Assembly: GCA_048201975.1 (NCBI GenBank)
Contig: DBFBGQ010000014.1
Location: 1-29,183, forward strand
DNA from: Egerieenecus sp048201975
Lineage (GTDB): Bacteria > Bacillota > Clostridia > Christensenellales > Aristaeellaceae
Direction: 5' to 3'
DNA length: 29,183 nt
Made by a program: the position numbers and the translations under genes. Within the stretch, counting starts at the first letter, position 1; the number at the start of each line of letters is the position of its first letter. A model generated the notes under the pieces. That model had not been told where the DNA came from, did not search any database, and saw nothing but the letters and a program-made list of their open reading frames with translations. Shown here piece by piece: positions 15,959-22,970 of the stretch.

Positions 15959-16396
15959 TTATTCCGCTGAAATGGTGAAGCTCATCGTGCCGGTATAGGT
16001 GCCCGGCGCAGCCTGCTGCCACTCCTCATCGGTGATTTTGATGGTCATCCAGCTCTCTGAAGGGGAGTCCCACAAAAGCGTATTGTCCGTCACGGTATAG
16101 GCAATGCTCCCGCTGCTGCCGTTCGTCATGCTGCCGCTTGCAGCTGTGGTGACCGTGACCGATTGGGCGTTCGTCATCTCCGTGAGCTGCACCTCCAGCT
16201 TGGTTTCGTTGGCGTTGGGCGCAATCTCCAGCGTGGGGGGGATGATGATGGTATAGGTCGGCGCGTCCGGGCCTTTGATGATGATAGTCAGCGTGGTGTA
16301 CGCGGTCTTATCGTCCTGATTATAGGCGTCTTCGGCCAGCGCAGCGGCGCAGAAGGTCAGGCTCAGGGTCAGCAGCATGCAAAGCAATTTTTTCAC
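15959..16396 (-). CDS. Small secreted protein sharing the C-terminal domain of the giant neighbour
   Basis: Exported protein of 145 residues with a signal peptide (1-21, ending A-L-A). Residues 47-145 form one predicted beta-sandwich domain: Y-T-I-I-I-P-P near the start, V-T-V-T-T, G-S-I-A-Y-T-V-T, and A-P-G-T-Y-T-G-T-M-S-F-T-I-S-A-E at the very end. The last 106 residues of the adjacent 1945-residue protein show the same order of motifs and end A-P-G-Q-Y-T-D-T-L-T-F-T-A-S-A-E. The start is a GTG at 16396 with GGGGGG 9 nt upstream; upstream codons of the open frame lack signal-peptide character. It lies 129 nt after the giant gene and 30 nt before the next. Domains ending this way are common in small Firmicute secreted proteins, but I know no assigned function. 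Confidence 0.8.
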   Translation of the reverse strand: MKKLLCMLLTLSLTFCAAALAEDAYNQDDKTAYTTLTIIIKGPDAPTYTIIIPPTLEIAPNANETKLEVQLTEMTNAQSVTVTTAASGSMTNGSSGSIAYTVTDNTLLWDSPSESWMTIKITDEEWQQAAPGTYTGTMSFTISAE

Positions 16397-16525
16397 GTGG
16401 AATACCCCCCTTTTCCATGTCCGGCGAATTCCCATCGTTTTTAACAGGTTCGTCAATTCCTCGGAGTCAGCCACGTTCCGCCCCAAGGTCAGCGTGGCCC
16501 TTGTCCGCGCCCCGCGCTTTTCCTC

Positions 16526-19500
16526 TTATTCCGCGCTGGCGGTGAACGTCAACGTGTCGGTATATTGGCCGGGCGCAAGATCCTGGCCCTCGGCCACGTT
16601 CAGGCTCAGGGTCGTTTCGCCCGTGCCGGTAAACGTGGCGGCGGTATTGCCGTCAAAGATGGCCATGCCGTTTTGCGCAGTCAGCGTGTAGGCGATGGTT
16701 CCGGTCTCGCCCTGCAGCTTCATGTCGTTGGCCGAGTCCACCGTCACCGTCAGCCGGCTGCCGCCCTCAAGCTGGCTGCAGCTCAGCGGCAGGCTGGCCT
16801 TGCCCGTTTCGTCCATGGTGACCGACGCGGGAATGGTCACGATATACTCGAGGTTCTCCACCCGGAAGCTCACCGGCGTCACCGGCTCATAGCCGTACTG
16901 TCCCTCCGGCGCCATGCCATATGTATAGTAGCCAGGGTCCATGGTGATCTCGTACTGACCCGGTTGGAAATCGTCGGGCAATGTCAGGACACAGCGCATG
17001 GGATAGTTCAATAACGTATACTTTCCCTTGATGGACTGTTCGCCGACGGTAAAGGTGACCGTCTGATCCGACGTCCACCAAAACGGTGTGCCGTCGTGAC
17101 GGCGAGCTTCTCCCGTTTCATCGACGATAACCACCAGTTCGTCGCCGGGATGGTAGATTTTGTCAGGCTCCTCCACGTAGATGCTTATCACCGAAGGCAC
17201 CGTACCCACATGCACCGTTGCGGTTTGGGCGTTGAACTGGTAGCCTGTGGCGCCCTGCTTGAGCTGCGCCGTGATCGTGTAAGTGCCCTGCCAGAGGGGA
17301 TACAGCCGAACGGTTCCCTGTTTCTCGTCGATTTTCAGCGCGGCCACATTTTTCAGGATCGCCTCGGTGCAGACCAGGTCCAGATTGGTCGTCACTTCGC
17401 CGTTGTAGGTGACGACGAAATCCAGATCGTCCATGCTGAAGTCCGCCGGGAGCGCCGACGTATCAAAGTCATATCCGGCATAGGGGCAGGTATCCAGGTT
17501 CCAATTTTCCACGTCGATGTCCAGATAGTCGCCGCTGCGGGATACGGCGGTGGGGTTGACATACGGCTCCTCCGTGATCACCAGCTTGCCGGGGAGAAGC
17601 GTAACGTCGTACATATTCAGAAGGAGCTCTTTATCGGTCTTGTATTCATCGTAGCACATAATCATGTCCGGCTCGTACACGATGGACACCTCGTATTCCC
17701 CTGCCAGCAGGTTCATATCCTTCGGCAGATTGGTGGCGCCTTTAAACACAACCGTGTCCTGCGCATCCTTCACCACATATTTCGCCCATACATCCCAATA
17801 ATCGTTGCCGCGCAGGCCAAAGCTGGTGAACCCGTCATTGAGGATGTCCGGTTTCAGCAGGATTTGTTCTCCCGGCGCGAAATAGAGGTCCTTGGGCTTG
17901 ATGGTAACGGGGGACTTCGTGATGGTCAGCGTGCCCGTCGTGATCGAGCCGCAGTAACTGTCGCTGTTGATCTCGACCTTCATGGCATAGCTGGCCAGGC
18001 GGCATATGGAATAGACCGCCCCGTCACTGGATACGGTTACGAGCCTGCTCTTCTGATCCGCATCCTCCTTGCCGTTGTAATACACGGTGACGTTTACGCA
18101 CTTGGAGAAGTCCAGCCCCTGCGGCCACTTTTCCTTGTCGTAGGTCACGGCGATGCTGTTGCGCGTTCCGGCCGTAGTGCCGCTGTAGTATGCCGACATA
18201 TCCGTGGGCACGTTGGTGAGCAGCAGGTCGGACAGGTCGGCCTTGTTGACGGTGACCGTCACCTCGTTGCTTTTCAGGTTGCCGCCGTATTCGCTCTGAT
18301 AGGTCGCATACACCTTGTGCGTACCGACGCTCATGTCCGCGCCGGGCAGCGTGAACTGCGCCATGCCCGCCGTCACCGCCGCCGGTTCGCCATAGGCCGC
18401 GCCATCCAGATACAGCTGCGCCATACCCTCGCCGGTCGCGCCGTCATTGCGGCGGACGGCGACGCTCAGCGCAATCTGCTCGTCCTTTTCCATGGTGGTG
18501 CGATCGGCGGTCATGCCCACAGAATACGTCCACACAACGCCGCATTTGGCCTCGTTGGTATACATATAATAGACATCCGTGCTCGCGCCGACGTTGTAGC
18601 GCAACCGCAGGGAGGCATGTTCGTCCCCCTCCGTGACCGTGTAGGTCATCTCCGTCGCGCCCTCGATGTCCGTCCACGCGCCCAGCAGATTGCGCTGCCA
18701 CTGCCAGCGCACCTCGGCATAGTCCAGATCCGTGAAGTTCTCCACCACGGGCTGGATGGTATCGCCCACGTCCACCTGCTCGGGCAGGGTGACCGTGCCG
18801 TTGAAGTCGGGCTGGCTGACATGCTCCTGCACCACCTTGAGCGAGGCGTTGGAGGAGATGGTCTGATCGCCGATGGCCACGGAAGCCTGCGAGGACCACC
18901 TTTCCCAGGTGATGCCCTGCTTGACCTGGAAATCGCGGCCGGCGGAGGTAACGTCGCCGCTGGTCCAGGAGAGGATCGACCCGTTCAGGGAAAACTTCCC
19001 ATTGTTGCTGCCGGAGCTGGTGAACTCGCATTTCACATCGGGCGCCAGGTCAAAGTACTCCGTCAAATCCAGCGTCTCGCTGTACCCGGGGCGCTTTCCG
19101 TCCGGCGAGGGGTCGTAATAGATCAGCGGCGCCGTACTGCCCTGGGAAAGGTCGATGCCGTCCTCCGGCATGGCGAAGGCCAGCACGTACAGATCATAGG
19201 ATTTGGTGTCGTTGGGCGCGGTCAGCTTGTAGCGCGCGCCGTCCTGCTTCAGCGACTCGTCCTTGTTTTCAACGACCTGCGTAAAGCTGGAATTGGTCAG
19301 CGCCAGGGCGACCAGCTTGTAGCCCTCCGGCATGCTCACGTCGATATAGATCTCCTGGTTGGAGTAGATCTTCGCGCCGGCGCTGAGGGTCTGGCCCGGC
19401 TGGGCGGTGCGGGGCGTGAAGGTCACATCGCAGTTCACGGCCTTCAGGCGCAGGGTGTAGGTGCCGTAGCGGCCGCTCTTTTTGCAATACCATTCGATGC

Positions 19501-22363
19501 TCTTGATCTCATCGGGCACGGTCAGGTTCGGATAGCGGGGAAATTCCACCGTGGCCGTCCGGTATTTTCCCGTATCGTCCAGATACAGCGCGGTGTTATT
19601 GGAATAGACGGCGTCCTGCGCCAAATAGTCCGGCAGGCCCTCCAGCGTGATGGTGGTCCGGGTGGGGTTGAGCGGGTCGTAGTTCCAGTGCACGGCCGAC
19701 CAGTCCACGCTGCTCGCGATGGAGAAGTTGGCGGTGCGCACCAGCCGGTCGTAGCCCAGCTGCTCGGGCCACACCGCGCGCACGGTATACGCGCCCGGCG
19801 CGGTGGGCTTTTGGTCGCTCCAGAGGGCGTCGTTGCCCGCATCCGTGCCCTGCGCCGCATAGGTGATGACCGCGGCCTGTTCTGTGTGCGTGTCGGAAAC
19901 GGCCACCGGCTCGGCGGGCGTTTCGCCCTCGGTCCAGCTTTCCATGGTCACGGAGCCGTCGCCCACCATGAGCACCGTCACGGTGAGGTTATCGGGTTTG
20001 AAGCAGTAGTTGCTGCCCACGGAGGTGATGCTGGCCACCTGATAGACGCTCGGCTCGGCCTTCGTAAGGTCGTTGCCCTTCGCGTCCAGCAGTTTAAGGC
20101 TGGTGACGCTGCCGCGGATGCCGCCATAATAGTCGCCGCCGATGAAGCCGCTGAATTTCACACTGCTCTGGCCCAGGGCGTTCCAGGCGTTGGGGCGGCT
20201 TTCGGTGGTAAAGCGGATCTCGCCGGAAACCGTCACTTCTTTGGGCAGAATGGTATAGTCGACGTTTGTGTCAGAGCTCGCGGAGAACGTGTAATTCTCC
20301 GCGCCCTCGCCCGTGGGCACGAGGGTATACGCGGATTCCGGCCAGGTGTTTCGCACCGAAGCGGGCTTGCCATCCTCTCCCCACGTCACGCTGATTTTCT
20401 CTTCCAACTGGGGGCTCAGATTCACATTGGCGGTGATGCCCATGCCGACCGGGTCCAGCAGATACGGACTGTTTTGGTCAATAAGGTTTCGACTGGCCAT
20501 TTGCATCCGCGTAATCCGGACATTGTCAAACGCGTCGTTGCCGTTGTAAACCGCCTCAAACGCAAAACTGGTCGCGTTCAGGGACAGCTTCTGGACCGTC
20601 GCGTAGAGGACGGACTGGGCGCGCGTGGTATCTTCGTTTTCATAAAAGGAGTAGAAGCGGGCGTTCTCTCCTTCCAGTTTGACGTTCACGACGATGGGCG
20701 CCTCTTCCCCCGCCGGTATCTTTGCGAATTTCTCCGCCGAGCCGGCAAAGCCAAGGCTTTCCACGCAGAACGCATTCTTCCCTATTTCGTTGAGGGAGAA
20801 ATCTGTGTTGACGGCAGACGATAAGTCTATTTCTTCCATGTGATAGGAAACGTCACCCCTGATCATATTCAGGATGTTAACACTTTTGCCACTGACCACC
20901 TCGTCCAGCACATGCTGGGGTACTCTTACCTGTACATTCGCATCTGAAGCCAAAGCATCGAGACTTACCGTTATATTCGATGCATCCCCCTGCAACTCAA
21001 CGATACAAGAAGGATTTCCCGTAAGCCACAGGTAGCCTGATGCAACTTTGATAATGCCTTTGCGCATGGCGCCTTCAAAGGTGCTGCCAGACATACTCAC
21101 TTCACCCCAATAATTATCCATGGTAATATCTCCATAGACATCACAGCCGGATGAAATCTTAATGCCAGATTTTATCACTGCATTCTTCAGATACAGGGTG
21201 GATCCGTCATGCCCGGTAGGAACGCCCATGAATGTTATGCCTTCCGCGTGCAGGACGCCGGAAACCGCAACTCTGCCTGACGTTCCGCCAATGAGCGTCG
21301 CTTCGCTGCGTTCATACACATAGACGTTCTCACCATTCGCGTTATTGATCGTGCAGGAAGCACTGCTTTCTCTGTCGCTTCCTACATAAACGTCGCCGGA
21401 ATTGATCACCGTATACGGGCAATTGATGCCCGACTTGATCGTGAGGTCCGCGTTGCGCTCCACGATCAGCGTCAGGTTCTCCTCCTCGTACACAGAGAGT
21501 TTTGTTAGGATCACGTCGGAACCGCTTTTGACGGTCACGGTCAGGGATTCGCCCGGCACCCGTTCCCAGCTCAGCCATACATTGGCAGATTCGCCGTTCC
21601 TGACAAAATCGCCCTTATAGGGGAAATTCGTCTCATCGCCGGACTCCGTCTCGCCATTGGCCATGAGCATGAGCGGCGGCATGGCGTAGGTCACCGTGGC
21701 CGTGGGCAGCGCCACGGGGCAGGCGGAGCCGTCCGCCAGCGCCGCCTGGAAGGTATACGCCGCCTCCAGCGGGTTCTCGTGCTCGGGGATGTACGCCGTG
21801 CCGCCCAGCCCGTCGCCGACGCAGGTCCAGGTCACCGCCAGCTGCGCGGTGGTTCCGTCGCTGAGCAGCGCCGTGACCTCCGCGGGCAGGCCCAGTTCTT
21901 CCAGCGCCGCGCCGTATTCCGCCGTCAGGACATACGTCGCCGGTTCAAAACCGACGATGGTCTGTTCCGGTTCAGCCGTGGGCTCGGCGGTGGGTTCCGC
22001 GGTCGGTTCAGCCGTGGGTTCCGCGGTCGGTACTGCGGTCGGTTCAGCCGTGGGCTCCGCGGTCGGTACTGCAGTCGGTTCCGCCGTGGGCTCCGCGGTG
22101 GGCTCGGCCGTCGCCTCCGCCGTGGGCTCCGCGGTGGCCTCCACCGTCGCCTCCGTCGTGGGCTCCGCGGTGGCCTCGGCCGTCGCTTCCGCCGTGGGCT
22201 CGGCGGTGGCCTCCACCGTCGCCTGCGCGATCGCCTCTACCGTGGCTTCGGCTGTCGCTTCGTCGGCCTGCGTCGGCAGCGATTCCGCCGACACCGGCCC
22301 TCCGAAGGTCATGCACAGGCACAGCACCACACAAAGCATTCTTTTCCACTGATGCGCCATCAT
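16526..22363 (-). CDS. Giant secreted multidomain surface-type protein
   Basis: Exported protein of 1945 residues. The signal peptide (1-27) ends V-S-A before E-S. Residues 36-132 are a low-complexity (A-E-P-T)n and (A-E-A-T)n stalk. A bacterial Ig-like domain resembling Big_4 (about 141-225, with L-P-A-E-V-T-A-L-L-S-D-G-T and V-T-W) follows. Residues about 290-460 have short repeating strands with Asn and Gly turns, like a pectin-lyase-type beta solenoid. Further Ig-like and MBG-like modules fill the middle and C-terminal half. The last 106 residues (DNA 16529-16846) match the domain of the small neighbour. There is no LPxTG, SLH, dockerin or catalytic motif that I can see, so how it is attached is unknown. 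Of two adjacent ATGs, the one at 22363 has AAGGAG 7 nt upstream. An adhesin or matrix role is inference. Confidence 0.85.
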   Translation of the reverse strand: MMAHQWKRMLCVVLCLCMTFGGPVSAESLPTQADEATAEATVEAIAQATVEATAEPTAEATAEATAEPTTEATVEATAEPTAEATAEPTAEPTAEPTAVPTAEPTAEPTAVPTAEPTAEPTAEPTAEPTAEPEQTIVGFEPATYVLTAEYGAALEELGLPAEVTALLSDGTTAQLAVTWTCVGDGLGGTAYIPEHENPLEAAYTFQAALADGSACPVALPTATVTYAMPPLMLMANGETESGDETNFPYKGDFVRNGESANVWLSWERVPGESLTVTVKSGSDVILTKLSVYEEENLTLIVERNADLTIKSGINCPYTVINSGDVYVGSDRESSASCTINNANGENVYVYERSEATLIGGTSGRVAVSGVLHAEGITFMGVPTGHDGSTLYLKNAVIKSGIKISSGCDVYGDITMDNYWGEVSMSGSTFEGAMRKGIIKVASGYLWLTGNPSCIVELQGDASNITVSLDALASDANVQVRVPQHVLDEVVSGKSVNILNMIRGDVSYHMEEIDLSSAVNTDFSLNEIGKNAFCVESLGFAGSAEKFAKIPAGEEAPIVVNVKLEGENARFYSFYENEDTTRAQSVLYATVQKLSLNATSFAFEAVYNGNDAFDNVRITRMQMASRNLIDQNSPYLLDPVGMGITANVNLSPQLEEKISVTWGEDGKPASVRNTWPESAYTLVPTGEGAENYTFSASSDTNVDYTILPKEVTVSGEIRFTTESRPNAWNALGQSSVKFSGFIGGDYYGGIRGSVTSLKLLDAKGNDLTKAEPSVYQVASITSVGSNYCFKPDNLTVTVLMVGDGSVTMESWTEGETPAEPVAVSDTHTEQAAVITYAAQGTDAGNDALWSDQKPTAPGAYTVRAVWPEQLGYDRLVRTANFSIASSVDWSAVHWNYDPLNPTRTTITLEGLPDYLAQDAVYSNNTALYLDDTGKYRTATVEFPRYPNLTVPDEIKSIEWYCKKSGRYGTYTLRLKAVNCDVTFTPRTAQPGQTLSAGAKIYSNQEIYIDVSMPEGYKLVALALTNSSFTQVVENKDESLKQDGARYKLTAPNDTKSYDLYVLAFAMPEDGIDLSQGSTAPLIYYDPSPDGKRPGYSETLDLTEYFDLAPDVKCEFTSSGSNNGKFSLNGSILSWTSGDVTSAGRDFQVKQGITWERWSSQASVAIGDQTISSNASLKVVQEHVSQPDFNGTVTLPEQVDVGDTIQPVVENFTDLDYAEVRWQWQRNLLGAWTDIEGATEMTYTVTEGDEHASLRLRYNVGASTDVYYMYTNEAKCGVVWTYSVGMTADRTTMEKDEQIALSVAVRRNDGATGEGMAQLYLDGAAYGEPAAVTAGMAQFTLPGADMSVGTHKVYATYQSEYGGNLKSNEVTVTVNKADLSDLLLTNVPTDMSAYYSGTTAGTRNSIAVTYDKEKWPQGLDFSKCVNVTVYYNGKEDADQKSRLVTVSSDGAVYSICRLASYAMKVEINSDSYCGSITTGTLTITKSPVTIKPKDLYFAPGEQILLKPDILNDGFTSFGLRGNDYWDVWAKYVVKDAQDTVVFKGATNLPKDMNLLAGEYEVSIVYEPDMIMCYDEYKTDKELLLNMYDVTLLPGKLVITEEPYVNPTAVSRSGDYLDIDVENWNLDTCPYAGYDFDTSALPADFSMDDLDFVVTYNGEVTTNLDLVCTEAILKNVAALKIDEKQGTVRLYPLWQGTYTITAQLKQGATGYQFNAQTATVHVGTVPSVISIYVEEPDKIYHPGDELVVIVDETGEARRHDGTPFWWTSDQTVTFTVGEQSIKGKYTLLNYPMRCVLTLPDDFQPGQYEITMDPGYYTYGMAPEGQYGYEPVTPVSFRVENLEYIVTIPASVTMDETGKASLPLSCSQLEGGSRLTVTVDSANDMKLQGETGTIAYTLTAQNGMAIFDGNTAATFTGTGETTLSLNVAEGQDLAPGQYTDTLTFTASAE
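21968..22258 (-). repeat. Tandem A-E-P-T coding repeat (stalk)
   Basis: About 97 codons made of near-tandem 12-nt units coding A-E-P-T, with A-E-A-T and A-V-P-T variants. The DNA units vary at third positions but still form a minisatellite that could expand or contract in frame. Every unit is a multiple of 3, so length change would not break the gene. Confidence 0.8.
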
Positions 22364-22530
22364 TGTTCCTCTCCTTCTCTTTCGCTCCATTCCAGCACGG
22401 AGCTGCCGGGGCATTTGGATAGAAAAAGAGAGACCTCAGGCGTAAAACCTGAGATCTCTCTCAAATGTCCAAAAAAGGGCAGACTTATCCCTTGCTTGTT
22501 TGCTTGCTTGCGCATAGCCGCGATTTCCAT
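22360..22530 (-). CDS. Possible 56-residue leader ORF before the giant gene
   Basis: A short frame starts at ATG 22530 with AAGGGG 9 nt upstream, and its TGA overlaps the giant gene's ATG as ATGA, an arrangement typical of translational coupling. It begins M-E-I-A-A-M-R-K-Q-A-N-K-Q-G and runs through the terminator-like hairpin at 22423-22460, so ribosomes on it would prevent the hairpin from forming. I do not recognise the peptide, and the frame also extends upstream without a good start. It may be a real leader peptide or a chance frame. Confidence 0.3.
   Translation of the reverse strand: MEIAAMRKQANKQGISLPFFGHLREISGFTPEVSLFLSKCPGSSVLEWSEREGEEQ
22423..22460 (-). terminator. Terminator-like hairpin inside the giant gene's leader (candidate attenuator)
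   Basis: Arms 22428-22440 and 22448-22460 form a 13-bp stem that is complete on the minus strand with one G-U pair, loop TTTTACG, followed directly by TTTTTCTA. It is oriented to stop transcription running towards the giant gene, whose start codon is 60 nt further on. No minus-strand gene lies between it and the divergent plus-strand gene, so it cannot be a normal gene-end terminator. Confidence 0.65.
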
Positions 22531-22621
22531 CGCTGTCAACCCCTTGCAAAAAATTTTTACCAATATAATACTTTCCGGCCCGGAAGATTGCGAGCCGGTT
22601 GGTACGCAACGGCACACCTTA

Positions 22622-22650
22622 AGTATACCAACATTGGGGGCAAAATGGAA
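22622..22650 (-). promoter_or_regulatory. Candidate promoter of the giant secreted-protein operon
   Basis: On the minus strand TATACT (22622-22627) is preceded by TGG, an extended -10, with a poor TTCCAT (22645-22650) 17 bp upstream. The direct repeats at 22657-22690 lie immediately upstream of the -35, the place expected for an activator. The transcript would have a leader of about 250 nt. Confidence 0.4.
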
Positions 22651-22656
22651 GCAACA

Positions 22657-22690
22657 TTCACGAAGTAAAACCCCCTTTTCACGAAGTAAA
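22657..22690 (-). promoter_or_regulatory. Two 13-bp direct repeats, 21 bp apart (candidate operator)
   Basis: TTCACGAAGTAAA occurs exactly at 22657-22669 and 22678-22690. The start-to-start distance of 21 bp is two helical turns, the geometry used by tandem-binding activators such as LytTR or OmpR-type response regulators. The repeats end just upstream of the -35 of the giant gene's candidate promoter. The regulator is not identified. Confidence 0.6.
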
Positions 22691-22870
22691 GGAAAAATTT
22701 GCCACATTTCAGCCCGGATTGCCGCGCAAAACAGCGCCCCTGTGAGATCTTCCGGCGCGGGCGCAGGCACAAAAGCGCTGCTGGCGCCTAGCAGGCGGGT
22801 CCCGTCTCCTCCCGGCGGAGAATTGTTCACAAAACCTTCTTTTTTGTTCAAACGGGCATGACATTCCCCG

Positions 22871-22879
22871 TGCTACAAT
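22871..22879 (+). promoter_or_regulatory. Extended -10 of the tannase-like gene
   Basis: TACAAT (22874-22879) is preceded by TGC, giving an extended -10. No good -35 sits 16-18 bp upstream. The predicted leader is about 85 nt and includes the stem-loop at 22904-22943. Confidence 0.45.
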
Positions 22880-22903
22880 TAGACCGACGTCGTGCAGCAG
22901 TAT

Positions 22904-22943
22904 GCGTAAGTCCAGACGAATCGGCCGCAGGCTGGACATACGC
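22904..22943 (+). promoter_or_regulatory. Leader stem-loop and T9 tract before the tannase-like gene
   Basis: GCGTA-A-GTCCAG (22904-22915) pairs with CTGGAC-A-TACGC (22932-22943), eleven base pairs with one A-A mismatch and a 16-nt loop. The ribosome binding site (CAGGAG) and a run of nine T (22961-22969) follow before the ATG at 22971. A role in translation control is possible but not shown. Confidence 0.35.
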
Positions 22944-22970
22944 TGCGGCATCTGCAGGAGTTTTTTTTTC

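Larger units (their letters stand above)
22364..22970. other. Divergent control region of the giant gene and the tannase-like gene
   Basis: The 607-nt gap holds, from the giant-gene side, its ribosome binding site, a terminator-like hairpin (22423-22460), a possible leader ORF, an extended -10 promoter (22622-22650) and two 13-bp direct repeats (22657-22690). Towards the plus-strand gene there is an extended -10 (22871-22879), a leader stem-loop (22904-22943) and a T9 tract (22961-22969). The stretch 22691-22850 shows nothing I can name. Confidence 0.6.

Noticed and set aside
17096..20824. Very long open frame on the plus strand (over 1200 codons) antisense to the giant gene
   Set aside because: It lacks a ribosome binding site and family motifs, is rich in Arg, His, Gly and Val as mirror frames of GC-rich genes are, and lies wholly within a gene with signal peptide and clear domains on the other strand.
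22513..22541. TTGACA (22536-22541) as the promoter of the giant gene
   Set aside because: The hexamer 17 bp downstream is TATGCG, a poor -10, and TTGACA lies in the spacer of the possible leader ORF. It is kept only as an alternative.
22531..22851. Upstream extension of the 56-residue leader frame to 163 codons
   Set aside because: The added part has no ribosome binding site or recognisable sequence and would span the direct repeats and the candidate promoter.
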